DNA of 64,000 nt from JAGVSZ01 sp019137045 (GCA_046347635.1 JAXMFT010000001.1:372001-436000); one strand, 5' to 3'. Counted from the stretch's first letter, positions 1 to 11,716 are shown. The notes: generated by a model not told the origin, from the sequence alone. Made by a program: numbers and translations.

Positions 1-191
1 CCGGCGAGCAGCGATTGCACCAGCGTCGCCGTCGCGAGCCTGGACGCCACCTCGGCGCCCTTGTGCTCGGCCATGCCGTCGGCCACCGCGACGACGCCGC
101 GCTCCGCGTCGGTGACGTAGCTGTCCTCGTTGAAGCTGCGCACCCGTCCGAGGTCGGAGCGGGCCGCGACGTCGAGCGTGATGCGGCTCAT
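1..191 (-). CDS. PP2C-family Ser/Thr protein phosphatase, partial (3' end outside window)
   Basis: The minus-strand frame opens with ATG at 191 (MSRITLDVAARSDLGRVR) and runs off the window's left edge, so only about 63 N-terminal residues are visible. They contain the first conserved blocks of bacterial PP2C phosphatases (Stp1/PrpC type): the FNEDSY block near residues 20-25 and the VADGMAEHKGAEVAS block near residues 40-54, whose Asp-Gly contributes to the metal site. The family dephosphorylates Ser/Thr phosphoproteins with Mn/Mg. The gene diverges from a Ser/Thr kinase about 270 bp away, so an antagonistic kinase/phosphatase pair is the natural reading. The remaining two thirds of the protein cannot be assessed. 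Confidence 0.85.
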   Translation of the reverse strand, partial: MSRITLDVAARSDLGRVRSFNEDSYVTDAERGVVAVADGMAEHKGAEVASRLATATLVQSLLA

Positions 192-460
192 CGGCGCCGC
201 CTCGCCCTCCGGGCGCGCGATTGCGGCCGCCGCGCGCCTCCGCCCGCTCCGCCGCCGCGTCGCTGCCATGACGTTGACATAACTCGGAATTCTCGCCCGG
301 TTGGCCGGAAAGCACCAGCCGGACCCGCCCATTGTGTCCCGATGGAATCGGTGATCGCCCCCGATGTTAGGGCGGCACCCCTACCCCGCAAAAAGAAATA
401 GTTTGGATTCCAGCGCTTATGGCCGGCCGCAGGCACGGGATTCTTGCGACAATCGGACTC

Positions 461-1975
461 ATGCAAGAGGCGAGCCAGGCGATCGTCACCGGCCGGCTGG
501 GCCGCTACGAGCTGCTCGGGGAGCTCGGTCGCGGCGCGATGGGCGTCGTGTTCCGGGCGCGCGATCCGATCATCGACCGGGTGGTCGCGCTGAAGACGAT
601 CGACCCCGGCCGCTCCGGCGCGGCGCACGCGGGCTTCACGGAGCGGTTCTTCCAGGAGGCGCGCTCGGCCGGCCGGCTCAACCACCCCAACATCGTCACC
701 ATCTACGACGCGGGCGAGGCGGCCGGGCAGGCCTACATCGCCATGGAGTACCTGGAAGGCACCAGCCTGCGCCAGATGCTCGACGAGCACGCGGTCCTGC
801 CGGTCCAGCGCGCGGTCGAGATCGCCGGCCAGGTCGCGCGCGGCCTCGCGTACGCGCACGAGCACGGCGTCGTCCATCGCGACATCAAGCCGGCCAACAT
901 CATCATCCTGCGCAATCGCCGGCCCAAGATCACCGACTTCGGCATCGCGCGGCTCGGCGAAGCCGACGTCCTGGCCGGCAGCCGCGCCGGCTCGCCGAAG
1001 TACATGTCGCCGGAGCAGATCCGCGGCGACGGCGCGCTCGACGGCCGCAGCGACCTCTTCTCGCTCGGGGCGGTGCTGTACGAGATGCTCACCGGCCGCC
1101 AGCCCTTCGCCGGCGTCGAGGTGATCGACATCATGCGCGCGGTGCTCGAGAGCACGCCGGCGCCGCCGAGCGCGCACAACGCGGGCGTCCCGCCGGAGCT
1201 CGACGCCCTCGTGCTGCGCATGCTCGCGCAGCGGCCCGACGAGCGCCACCCGAGCGCGCGCTGGCTGTACCGCGAGTTGCGCCAGATCGAGGAGCGCATC
1301 GAGAAGGCGCCGGCAAAGGCGCCCGCCGCGTCCGCGCCGCGGACCGAGACGCGCGCGGTCTCGCCCGAAGATCCGACCCTGGTCATGGGGGCCGCGGGCT
1401 CCACGCCCGCCGTGACCCCCTCCAGGTCGATGCGTCTCGGCGGCTGGATCGCCGCCGGCGCGACGGCGCTGGCGCTCGGCATCGCCGCGCTCGTGCTCGC
1501 CCCGCGCGAGGCGCCGGCCCCCGCGGCCGCGGTCACGGCACCGGTCGTCGCCGCGGCGCCGCCGGTCGTGGAAGCGCCCCCACCGCCGCCCGCGCCGCCC
1601 GCGACGACGGCCGAGAAGAAGACGCCGACGCCGCACCCGGAGCCGCCGCGGCGCGCGGCGAAAAAGCCGCCACCGCCGCCGGCCCCGGTCGTCGAGCCGC
1701 TGCCCACGCCCCTTCCGGTGGTCGAGGTCGCCCCGCTGCCCAAGCCGGCCCCGCCGCCGCCGCCCACCGGCCGGCTCGTCCTCGCGGTCTCGCCCTGGGG
1801 GGAGGTCTACGTCGACGGCAAGCTGCAGGGCACCACGCCGCCGCTCGCGGAAGTGGAGCTCCCGCCGGGCCGGCACCGCGTCGAGATCCGCAACTCGGCG
1901 CAGCTCCCCTATCACACGTTCGTCGAGCTGCGCGCGGGCGAGACCCAGCCGATCCGGCACGCCTTCGCGAACTAG
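461..1975 (+). CDS. Membrane-anchored Ser/Thr protein kinase with C-terminal PEGA-like domain
   Basis: Hanks-type kinase of about 504 residues. Visible motifs: glycine loop GELGRGAMG (20-28), lysine in VALK (residue 45), catalytic loop HRDIKPAN (139-146), DFG (159-161) and SPKYMSPEQ at the end of the activation segment. A single hydrophobic helix (WIAAGATALALGIAALVLA) lies near 325-345, followed by a long Pro/Ala-rich linker with Lys/Glu patches. The last 65 residues resemble a PEGA domain (LAVSPWGEVYVDGKLQG...PPGRHRVEIRN). The kinase therefore faces the cytoplasm, with linker and PEGA domain probably periplasmic. ATG 461 is preferred because homology begins just after it; an in-frame ATG at 419 would add 14 residues. 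Neither start has a strong ribosome binding site. The divergent PP2C gene is the likely partner. Substrates are unknown. Confidence 0.93.
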   Translation: MQEASQAIVTGRLGRYELLGELGRGAMGVVFRARDPIIDRVVALKTIDPGRSGAAHAGFTERFFQEARSAGRLNHPNIVTIYDAGEAAGQAYIAMEYLEGTSLRQMLDEHAVLPVQRAVEIAGQVARGLAYAHEHGVVHRDIKPANIIILRNRRPKITDFGIARLGEADVLAGSRAGSPKYMSPEQIRGDGALDGRSDLFSLGAVLYEMLTGRQPFAGVEVIDIMRAVLESTPAPPSAHNAGVPPELDALVLRMLAQRPDERHPSARWLYRELRQIEERIEKAPAKAPAASAPRTETRAVSPEDPTLVMGAAGSTPAVTPSRSMRLGGWIAAGATALALGIAALVLAPREAPAPAAAVTAPVVAAAPPVVEAPPPPPAPPATTAEKKTPTPHPEPPRRAAKKPPPPPAPVVEPLPTPLPVVEVAPLPKPAPPPPPTGRLVLAVSPWGEVYVDGKLQGTTPPLAEVELPPGRHRVEIRNSAQLPYHTFVELRAGETQPIRHAFAN

Positions 1976-2009
1976 CGCGCCGGCCCGCGCGGCCGCGCGC
2001 CGCGCGCGA

Positions 2010-3707
<1,698 letters not shown>

Positions 3708-3803
3708 GGACGCGGTTCCGGGGTGCGCGGACGCCCGATCATACCGTCCGGCCCGCGCCGCCATGCGACATCGGGGATAATCCCCGCCGCCGCCGCGTGC
3801 ACC

Positions 3804-4283
3804 GTGCCTGCGACCGTGTTCGAGCTCTATTTCGAGGACTTCCACCCGGGCTGGACGTTCGAGCAGGGCGCTCGCACGCTCTCCGCCGCGGACATCAAGG
3901 CGTTCGCGCGCGAATGGGATCCCCAGCGCTACCACACCGACGAGGAGCAGGCGCGCGCCTCGCCCTACGGCGGCCTGATCGCGAGCGGCTGGCAGACCGC
4001 CTGCGTGGGCATGCGCCTGATGTGCGACGGCTATCTCAACCGCAGCGCCTGCGTCGGCTCGCCCGGCATCGAGGAGATCAGGTTTCTCGCGCCGGTGCGG
4101 CCGGGCGACACGCTGCGCTTCCGCTCGACCGCCACCGAGGTGCGGCCGTCGAAGACCAAGCCGCACCGCGGCACGGTGACGTTCACCTGGGAAGTGCTCA
4201 ACCAGGCCGGCGAGGTGGTGCTGTCGATGGTCGGAACGCAGCTCTTCCTGCGCCGCCCTGCGGCGGCCGACCGCGGCGCGTGA
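3804..4283 (+). CDS. MaoC-like (hotdog-fold) dehydratase, first of a tandem pair
   Basis: A 159-residue single-hotdog protein of the MaoC/(R)-specific enoyl-CoA hydratase type. The catalytic Asp/His pair is in WDPQRYHTDEE, followed by the family hallmark SPYGGLIASGWQT and later RPGDTLRFRSTATEVR. A GTG at 3804 is chosen as start because homology (FELYFEDFHPGWTF) begins within a few residues; GTG 3816 is an alternative. The stop overlaps the start of the next gene by four bases (GTGA), so both are translated from one message. Known family role: reversible hydration of enoyl-CoA thioesters or mesaconyl-type acids. The precise substrate is not deducible. Confidence 0.88.
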   Translation: MPATVFELYFEDFHPGWTFEQGARTLSAADIKAFAREWDPQRYHTDEEQARASPYGGLIASGWQTACVGMRLMCDGYLNRSACVGSPGIEEIRFLAPVRPGDTLRFRSTATEVRPSKTKPHRGTVTFTWEVLNQAGEVVLSMVGTQLFLRRPAAADRGA

Positions 4284-4732
4284 CGAAGCAGTACTACTTC
4301 GAGGACTTCGCGCCCGGCCGCACCTGGGAGATCGAGGGCCCGGTCGTCGGCCGCGACGAGATCGTCGAGTTCGCGCGCCGCTTCGACCCGCAGCCCTTCC
4401 ACGTGGACGAGCGCGCCGCGATGGGCTCGCCCTTCGGCGGGCTGATCGCGAGCGGCTGGCACACCGCGTGCATCTGCATGCGGCTCATCTGGGACGCGTA
4501 CCTCGCCGACGCGGCGAGCCTCGGCTCGCCCGGGGTGAAGGAGCTGCGCTGGACCCGGCCGGTGCGGCCGGGCGACCGCCTGCGCCTGAAGATGACCGTG
4601 CTCGAGGCGAAGCGCTCGCGCACCAAGCCCGACCGCGGCACCGTGCTGCACCGCTGCGAGGTGTACAACCAGCGCGGCGAAGTGGTGATGGACATGGATG
4701 GCTACGGCATGTTCGAGCGGCGCCCGCGGTGA
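4280..4732 (+). CDS. MaoC-like (hotdog-fold) dehydratase, second of a tandem pair
   Basis: A 150-residue paralogue of the preceding gene: same FEDFAPGRTW opening, catalytic FDPQPFHVDE, SPFGGLIASGWHTA block and RPGDRLRLKMTVLEAKRS stretch. It starts at GTG 4280 inside the upstream stop codon and ends in TGATG, where the next gene starts at 4732. The two copies diverge clearly outside the motifs, so this is an old duplication. Hotdog hydratases work as dimers, so a heterodimer is possible but unproven. Confidence 0.88.
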   Translation: MTKQYYFEDFAPGRTWEIEGPVVGRDEIVEFARRFDPQPFHVDERAAMGSPFGGLIASGWHTACICMRLIWDAYLADAASLGSPGVKELRWTRPVRPGDRLRLKMTVLEAKRSRTKPDRGTVLHRCEVYNQRGEVVMDMDGYGMFERRPR

Positions 4733-5478
4733 TGGCGGCGGCGGTCCCGCTCCCGCACCGGGTGCACGTCCTCGGCCGCAAGGAGGACCTCGACACCGTG
4801 CGCCTGCGCGGCAAGGTCGCGCTCGTGCTCGACGTGCTGTTCGCGACCTCCACGATCGTCGCCGCGGTGGCGCACGGTGCCATCGCGGTGATTCCCGCGC
4901 CCGACGAGGCCGCCGCGCGCGCCGAGGGCGCGCGCCACGCGCCCGGTTCGTTCGTGCTCGCCGGCGAGCTCTACGCGGAGACCTTGCCGGGGTTCGCCCC
5001 GCCGACGCCCCTCGCGCTCCTCGAGCACGGCGTGGCCGCCAGGACCGTCATCTACTCCACCACGAACGGGACGATCGCGCTCAACGGGGCGGCGGGCGCC
5101 GAGGACGTCTACGCGGCGGCGCTGCTCAACGGGCGCGCGGTCGTCGAGCACGTCCTCGCGACCCATCGCGACCGGACGATCCTCATCGTGTGCGCCGGGT
5201 CGATGGGGAACTTCAACCTCGAAGATTTCTACGGTGCCGGCTACCTCGTCGACCTGATCGCCGAGCGGCTCGGCGAGCGGACGGACTTCTCGGACGCGGC
5301 GCGCGCCGCGCGCGCGCTCTATCGCTCGGGCGAGCCGCACGCGACGCTGCGGGACTGCCGCGTCGGGCGGATGATGGCCGCGCGCGGCCTCGAGCGCGAG
5401 ATCGAGTACGCGGCGCAGCGCTCGACGCTCGCGGTGGTGCCGCGGCTCGATGGCGCGCGGCGGATCGTCGCGCTCTGA
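4732..5478 (+). CDS. ComB-like 2-phosphosulfolactate phosphatase family protein
   Basis: A 248-residue protein with the layout of the ComB family: N-terminal VALVLDVLFATSTIVAAVAHGA (Asp plus TST), central LAGELYAETLPGF, STTNGTIAL around residue 105, and VCAGSMGNFNLEDFYGAGYLVDLI. ComB was described in coenzyme M biosynthesis, where it dephosphorylates 2-phosphosulfolactate. Homologues are widespread in bacteria lacking coenzyme M, where the substrate is unclear. The start overlaps the stop of the second MaoC gene (TGATG), so the three genes form an operon. No other coenzyme M or sulfolactate genes are visible, so a different phosphoester substrate is plausible. Confidence 0.82.
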   Translation: MAAAVPLPHRVHVLGRKEDLDTVRLRGKVALVLDVLFATSTIVAAVAHGAIAVIPAPDEAAARAEGARHAPGSFVLAGELYAETLPGFAPPTPLALLEHGVAARTVIYSTTNGTIALNGAAGAEDVYAAALLNGRAVVEHVLATHRDRTILIVCAGSMGNFNLEDFYGAGYLVDLIAERLGERTDFSDAARAARALYRSGEPHATLRDCRVGRMMAARGLEREIEYAAQRSTLAVVPRLDGARRIVAL

Positions 5479-5551
5479 CCCCGCACCGGCGCGGCGGCCG
5501 GCCGCCGCGGCGCGCCCCGCGTCCCCGGTTGCGCCCGGACCCGGCGTCCGC

Positions 5552-6715
5552 TCAAACGTCGCCGAACTGGCGCGAGGCGTAGCCGAACCAGCCCACCAGG
5601 AGCCGCACCACCCCGTACGCGATCCAGATGCGCACGCGCATCCGCAGCGGCTTGCGGCGCCACCGCGGCCGCGAGACCGGCACCGCCCCGGCCGCGATGC
5701 GCTCGACCAGGCGCTCGCGCAGCGTCTGCGCGAAGCGCCGGTCCTCGATCACGACGTTGGCCTCGCGCGAGAGGAACAGGCTGAGCGGGTCGATGTTGGA
5801 GGAGCCGACGGTGGCCCAGCTCCCGTCCACCACCGCCACCTTCGCGTGCAGGAAGCTCGTCTCGTACTCGTGCAGCTGCACGCCGCCGTCGAGGAGCTGG
5901 CCGTACAGCGCGCGCGAGGCGTAGTGGAGCAGGGCGTACTCGACGCGCTTCTGCAGCAGGATCACCACGCGCACGCCGCGGCGCGCCGCCGCGGTCAGCG
6001 CGCGCCGGAACGCCACGCCGGGAAAGAAGTACGCGCTCGCGATGACGATCTCCTCGTTGGCGTTCGCGATCGCGTCGAGGTAGGCGTCCTCGATGTCCGA
6101 GCGGTGGCGGAAGTTGTCGCGCACCAGGAACCCCGCGCGCTGGAAGCCGGCCGGCTGCGGCGCGACCGGCGGCGGCGGGGCGGCCCGCCACTGGCGGAAG
6201 TTGGACAGCGCCACCAGCCGCCACAGCCGGTCGGCCTCCGCGCGGATGTCGGCGACGAGCGGCCCCTCGACGCGCACCGCGAAGTCGTAGCGCGGCGGCC
6301 GGTGGCCGGGAGTGTGCAGGTCGTCGATGACGTTGATGCCGCCCACGAACGCCACGCGGCCGTCGACCACCGCGAGCTTGCGGTGCAGCCGCCGCAGGCG
6401 CACGCGGCGCAGGTCGAAGGGCGAGATGTCGGGCCGGTAGATGCCGAGCGAGACGCCGGCGGCGAGGAGCCGCTCCAGGAGCGCGCCGCTGTAGCGCTTG
6501 ACCGTCATCCCGTCCACCAGGACGTGCGCGCGCACGCCCTGCGCGGCGGCCTCCGCGAGCGCGCGCGCGATGCGCCGGCCGGCGGCGTCGTCGGCGAAGA
6601 TGTAGGTCTCGAGGTAGACCTCGTGGCGCGCCCCGGCGATCGCCGCCTCCAGGGCGGGGAAGTACGCGGCGCCCGTCTCGAGCAGCGTCAGGCGGTTGCC
6701 TTCGCGGAGCAGCAT
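5552..6715 (-). CDS. clsB: Phospholipase D-type cardiolipin synthase (ClsB-like)
   Basis: A 387-residue protein with two HKD phosphodiesterase motifs, HRKLAVVDG at 111-119 and HAKVAVVDG at about 290-298, each followed by the usual G/S-rich strand (FVGGINV; VGSSNID). It starts directly as MLLREGNRLTLLETG without an N-terminal membrane segment, as in ClsB and unlike ClsA. The C terminus is basic and hydrophobic (RIWIAYGVVRLLVGWFGY), consistent with membrane association. Expected reaction: cardiolipin formation by phosphatidyl transfer at the inner membrane. It lies 25 bp downstream of the EEP-family gene on the same strand, a pairing I know from related bacteria, where the two are co-transcribed. 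Confidence 0.9.
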   Translation of the reverse strand: MLLREGNRLTLLETGAAYFPALEAAIAGARHEVYLETYIFADDAAGRRIARALAEAAAQGVRAHVLVDGMTVKRYSGALLERLLAAGVSLGIYRPDISPFDLRRVRLRRLHRKLAVVDGRVAFVGGINVIDDLHTPGHRPPRYDFAVRVEGPLVADIRAEADRLWRLVALSNFRQWRAAPPPPVAPQPAGFQRAGFLVRDNFRHRSDIEDAYLDAIANANEEIVIASAYFFPGVAFRRALTAAARRGVRVVILLQKRVEYALLHYASRALYGQLLDGGVQLHEYETSFLHAKVAVVDGSWATVGSSNIDPLSLFLSREANVVIEDRRFAQTLRERLVERIAAGAVPVSRPRWRRKPLRMRVRIWIAYGVVRLLVGWFGYASRQFGDV

Positions 6716-6740
6716 CGCACCCCAGCGCGCGCCGGCGCGG

Positions 6741-7487
6741 TCAGTCGAGCGCGAGGCGCGCGGTCAGCATCGCATGGTCGGAGACGCGCGACCACGCGTG
6801 GCCGTGGTGGACCTGGGCGTGGTGGACCGAGAAGCCGCGCACGTAGATGCGATCGAGGCGGAACAGCGGCAGCCGGCTCGGGAAGCTGCGCGCCGGGCGG
6901 CCGCGGTGGTCGCGGAACACCTCCATCAGCCCGAGCTCGCCGGCGAGGCGGTGCCCGACGCGGTTGCGCCAGTCGTTGAAGTCGCCCGCGACGATCAGCG
7001 GCGCGTCGTCCGGCACCAGCTCGACCACGCGGTCGATCAGCGCCCTGATCTGCTGGCGCCGCCCGTGCTCCATCAGCGCGAAGTGCACGCACAGGCAGTG
7101 CAGGCTGACGCTGGAGTGCGGCACGCGCACCTCGCAGTGCAGGACGCCGCGGCTCTCGAACGGGTGCGAGGACACGTCCTGGTTCTCGGCCGAGACGATC
7201 GGAAACCGCGACAGGATCGCGTTGCCGTGGTGCCCGTGGTGGTACACCGCGTTGCGGCCGTACGCGAACTCGCGCCACACCGCGTCGGCGAGAAACTCGT
7301 ACTGCGGCTCGTCCGGCCACTCGTGGAAGCGGTGCGCGTGGCGTTCGTGGTGACCGACCACCTCCTGCAGGAAGACGATGTCCGCGCCGAGCCCGCGCAG
7401 CCGATCGCGCATCTCGTGGATCACCATGCGGCGGTTGAAGACCGAGAACCCCTTGTGGATGTTGTAGGTGGCGACTTGAATGTCCAT
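6741..7487 (-). CDS. Endonuclease/exonuclease/phosphatase (EEP) family protein
   Basis: A 248-residue EEP-fold metallohydrolase. Visible active-site blocks: ATYNIHKGF (Asn) at the N terminus, FLQEV (metal-binding Glu) near 40, VAGDFNDWRN near 160-170, LDRIYVRG, and the terminal SDHAML (Asp-His). The ATG at 7487 (MDIQVATYN) is the start because homology begins there. Family members cleave DNA, RNA or phosphoinositide/phospholipid headgroups. Its position just before a cardiolipin synthase matches the YbhP-ClsB arrangement of enterobacteria, which suggests a lipid-related role, but the substrate is not shown by sequence. Confidence 0.85.
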   Translation of the reverse strand: MDIQVATYNIHKGFSVFNRRMVIHEMRDRLRGLGADIVFLQEVVGHHERHAHRFHEWPDEPQYEFLADAVWREFAYGRNAVYHHGHHGNAILSRFPIVSAENQDVSSHPFESRGVLHCEVRVPHSSVSLHCLCVHFALMEHGRRQQIRALIDRVVELVPDDAPLIVAGDFNDWRNRVGHRLAGELGLMEVFRDHRGRPARSFPSRLPLFRLDRIYVRGFSVHHAQVHHGHAWSRVSDHAMLTARLALD

Positions 7488-7536
7488 GTTGCGCTGGGCG
7501 GCTCCGGTCCGGATCGTCCTGTTCCCGCGGCCCGGC

Positions 7537-7995
7537 TCAGGGCGCGCGCGCGGCCTCCAGGCGCCCGGGGAGCGCCAGGATCGCATCGCGGTTCGTCCAG
7601 GAGAAGCAGCGCTCGGCCGCCTCCCGCCACGGCAGCCACAGGTGCCGCGAATGCTCCGCGGGCGCGAGCCGCACCGGGAGCTGCGCCGGCACCGTGAGCC
7701 CGAACACGTGCTCGACGTTGTTCGTCACGCCGGGGGCGTAGCGCGCGCGCCACTGGGGATAGATCTCGTAGGTGTTCTCGATCCCCCAGTCCGCGAGCGC
7801 GTAGCGCGTCGCGTCGAGGCCGGTCTCCTCGGCCACCTCGCGCACCGCCGTGTCGCGCAGGCGCTCCTCGGCGCTCTCCACGCTGCCGGTGACCGACTGC
7901 CAGTAGCCCGGCCAGCGCGCGCGCTCGAGCAGGAGCACGGCCAGCTGCGGCGTGTGGATGACGACGAGGACGGAGCGCGGGATCTTGTAGCGCAC
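7537..7995 (-). CDS. nudB: NUDIX hydrolase, dihydroneopterin triphosphate diphosphatase
   Basis: A 152-residue protein starting at GTG 7995 (VRYKIPRSVLVVIHT), the normal NudB N terminus; the longer upstream frame is antisense noise. The Nudix box runs from GSVESAEE to REVAEETGL with all canonical Glu residues. The downstream VTNNVEHVFGLTVP and EHSRHLWLPWREA are NudB-like. NudB removes pyrophosphate from dihydroneopterin triphosphate in folate synthesis. Location in the aspS neighbourhood is the common betaproteobacterial arrangement and supports the assignment. It lies 26 bp downstream of the barstar gene. Confidence 0.9.
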   Translation of the reverse strand: MRYKIPRSVLVVIHTPQLAVLLLERARWPGYWQSVTGSVESAEERLRDTAVREVAEETGLDATRYALADWGIENTYEIYPQWRARYAPGVTNNVEHVFGLTVPAQLPVRLAPAEHSRHLWLPWREAAERCFSWTNRDAILALPGRLEAARAP

Positions 7996-8021
7996 GTCGG
8001 GCGGGCCGCGCCGGCCGGGCG

Positions 8022-8465
8022 CTAGTCGCTGTTCTCGCCGAGCACCGGCAGGTCGAACGCGGCCGGGTCGATGCCGTCGACGAACACCCAGAACGGGATG
8101 TCCTCGTCGTAGCAGCCCTCGGCGACGCTGTCGAGCACCTCGAGCGCGGTCTCCAGGCTCTCGGGATCGGCCTGCGCGAGCTCGCCGCAGTGCGCGAGCG
8201 TCAGCACGACGCCGGCGGGCTGCTCCCACGCCATCTCGCCGAGCACGTCGTTCAGCGCGTCCCAGTTGCCGCCGAACCACTCCGGGAACTCGAGCCGGCG
8301 CGCGAGCGTGGCGAGCAGCTCGTCCTTGGACTTCACGCCGCTGAGGTCGACGGTCCAGCGCGTCAGCCCGGCGCGCTCCGCGGCCGCGTCGAGCGCGGCG
8401 CCGTCCGCCGGGCGCGCGAAGATGCCCGCCTCGCCCGGGTCGCTGAGCACCTGCTCGTAGTCCAT
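8022..8465 (-). CDS. Barstar-family ribonuclease inhibitor
   Basis: A 147-residue protein with a barstar domain in its centre: TVDLSGVKSKDELLATLARR (about 38-57), EFPEWFGGNWDALND (59-73), then a domain continuing to the C terminus with an acidic tail. The Asp/Glu-rich helix after the NWDALND block is the surface that plugs the active site of barnase-type RNases in known complexes. The start lies 7 bp downstream of the stop of a barnase-like gene, so the pair is co-expressed. Expected role: cytoplasmic protection from the cognate RNase. Confidence 0.9.
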   Translation of the reverse strand: MDYEQVLSDPGEAGIFARPADGAALDAAAERAGLTRWTVDLSGVKSKDELLATLARRLEFPEWFGGNWDALNDVLGEMAWEQPAGVVLTLAHCGELAQADPESLETALEVLDSVAEGCYDEDIPFWVFVDGIDPAAFDLPVLGENSD

Positions 8466-8472
8466 CGCGAAG

Positions 8473-8853
8473 CTACTCCCGGATGCGGCGGAAAGTGCGG
8501 TAGTGATCGTCGGTGTAATAGTACTCGCCCGACGCGCGCGCGTCCTCGCCCGCCCCCGACACGATGCGACGGGCGCCGCGGTCGCGCGCGCCCGGCGTGG
8601 GCACCGTGTACTCGCGGTAGTAGCCGCGCGCTCGCGGCGGCAGGCGCCGCTCGAAGTTGCCGAACGTGGCGCCGTCCTTGCGGTACGGGAACGGGCCGCC
8701 GCGCTTGATGAGCGCGAGCGTGGCGCGCGCTTCCGCCGGCAGGTCGGCGAGCGCGACCTCGGGCACCGGCGGCGCCGGTTGCCCGCGCGCGACCGCGAAC
8801 GCTGCGCCGAGCGCGAGCGCGAGCGCCGCGAGCAGGGCGAGCGCGCGCCCCAT
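8473..8853 (-). CDS. Secreted guanyl-specific ribonuclease, barnase family
   Basis: A 126-residue protein with an N-terminal export signal (MGRALALLAALALALGAAFA). The mature part follows the barnase pattern: LPAEARATLALIKRGGPFPY, FGNFERRLP, the catalytic Glu in YYREYTVPTPG, the phosphate-binding Arg pair in GARRIV, and the catalytic His in YTDDHYRTF. All three catalytic positions are present, so activity is expected. The ATG at 8853 is chosen because it gives the signal peptide. It lies between aspS (15 bp upstream) and its barstar inhibitor. Known function of the family: cleavage of RNA 3' of guanosine, outside the producing cell. Confidence 0.9.
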   Translation of the reverse strand: MGRALALLAALALALGAAFAVARGQPAPPVPEVALADLPAEARATLALIKRGGPFPYRKDGATFGNFERRLPPRARGYYREYTVPTPGARDRGARRIVSGAGEDARASGEYYYTDDHYRTFRRIRE

Positions 8854-8867
8854 CGACGGCCGCCGCC

Positions 8868-10643
<1,776 letters not shown>

Positions 10644-10699
10644 GTTCGGGAGCGATCGTGGAACGGGGTTCGGGGCGCGGCGGCCGGGCGCCGCCGGGG

Positions 10700-11335
10700 T
10701 CAGAGCGGAGGCGTCTTCAGCGCCGCGGGCGACGCGCGCGGAGGCACGCGCAGCGGGACGGCGACGCCCATCGAGATGATGTACTTGAGCGCGTCGTCGA
10801 CGCTCATGTCGAGCTCCACCACCTCCTTGCGCGGCAGCATCACGAAGTAGCCCCCGGTCGGGTTGGGCGTCGTCGGGACGTAGACGCTCACGTAGCCCGC
10901 CTCGAGGTGGTTCGCGACGTCACCTCCGGGCACGCCGGTCAGGAAGGCGATCGTCCAGCTTCCCTCCTGCGGCCACTGCACCAGGACCGCCTTGCGGAAC
11001 GCCTGGCCGCCGGGCCGGAACAAGGTGTCGCTGATCTGCTTCACCCCGCCGTAGAGGGAGTTCACCACCGGGATGCGGCGCAGGATCGACTCCCACACCC
11101 GCAGCAGGCGCTGGCCGATGATGTTCGACGCGGCGACCCCGGTGACGAACACGACCAGCACCGTGAGCAGCAGCCCGAGCCCCGGGATCTGGTGGCCGAA
11201 GAGCGCCGCCGGCTGGAGCGCGGGCGGCAGCAGCGTCAGCACCTGGTCCATCGACGACACGATCAGGTGCAGCACCCAGATCGTGATGACGAGCGGAATC
11301 CAGATCAGGAGCCCGGTGATGAGGTACTTTTTCAT
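10700..11335 (-). CDS. DUF502 family integral membrane protein
   Basis: A 211-residue protein with two transmembrane helices: LITGLLIWIPLVITIWVLHLIV at the N terminus and LGLLLTVLVVFVTGVAASNIIG near 55-75. A soluble C-terminal half contains the family blocks IPVVNSLYGGVKQISDTL, VQWPQEGSWTIAFLTG and VSVYVPTTPNPTGGYFVMLP. DUF502 proteins have no established biochemical function. The gene is 56 bp upstream of aspS and downstream of the FmdB-like gene, a conserved trio in Betaproteobacteria. The C-terminal 20 residues are Pro/Ala-rich and variable. Confidence 0.92.
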   Translation of the reverse strand: MKKYLITGLLIWIPLVITIWVLHLIVSSMDQVLTLLPPALQPAALFGHQIPGLGLLLTVLVVFVTGVAASNIIGQRLLRVWESILRRIPVVNSLYGGVKQISDTLFRPGGQAFRKAVLVQWPQEGSWTIAFLTGVPGGDVANHLEAGYVSVYVPTTPNPTGGYFVMLPRKEVVELDMSVDDALKYIISMGVAVPLRVPPRASPAALKTPPL

Positions 11336-11383
11336 CGGCGCCGCGCGCGCGATGCGCGCGCCCGGCCATGCGTGTGCGGACGC

Positions 11384-11716
11384 TCAGGAGCAGGCGGAGC
11401 AGGCCCCCGCGCCGCACGCGGGCGCGGCGTCCTTCGACTCGCCCTTGTCGCCCTTGTCGCCCCCATCGCTCTTGCCGCCCTTGTCGTCGCGCTTTCCCGC
11501 GCCGTCGGGTTTCGCCTCGGCGGGCTTCGCGCCGGCGCCCTTGAAGTCGGTGGCGTACCAGCCCGAGCCCTTCAGCTGGAATCCCGCCGCGGTGAGCAGC
11601 TTCTTGAAGGTCTCCTTGCCGCATTGCGGGCAGACGGTGAGCAGCGGCTCGGACACCTTCTGCAGGTACTCGTTCTGGAAGCCGCACGCGGCGCAGCGAT
11701 ACTCGTAAATCGGCAT
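11384..11716 (-). CDS. FmdB-family zinc-ribbon regulatory protein
   Basis: A 110-residue protein with the N-terminal zinc ribbon of the FmdB family (MPIYEYRCAACG, then CPQCGKETFKKLLTAAGF): two CxxC knuckles about 25 residues apart. A low-complexity Lys/Gly/Asp linker follows, and the cysteine-rich tail CGAGACSACS is common in this family. The name derives from a proposed formamidase regulator; the function is not established in general. The start at 11716 is fixed by the universally conserved MPIYEY opening. Likely first gene of the fmdB-DUF502-aspS run. Confidence 0.9.
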   Translation of the reverse strand: MPIYEYRCAACGFQNEYLQKVSEPLLTVCPQCGKETFKKLLTAAGFQLKGSGWYATDFKGAGAKPAEAKPDGAGKRDDKGGKSDGGDKGDKGESKDAAPACGAGACSACS

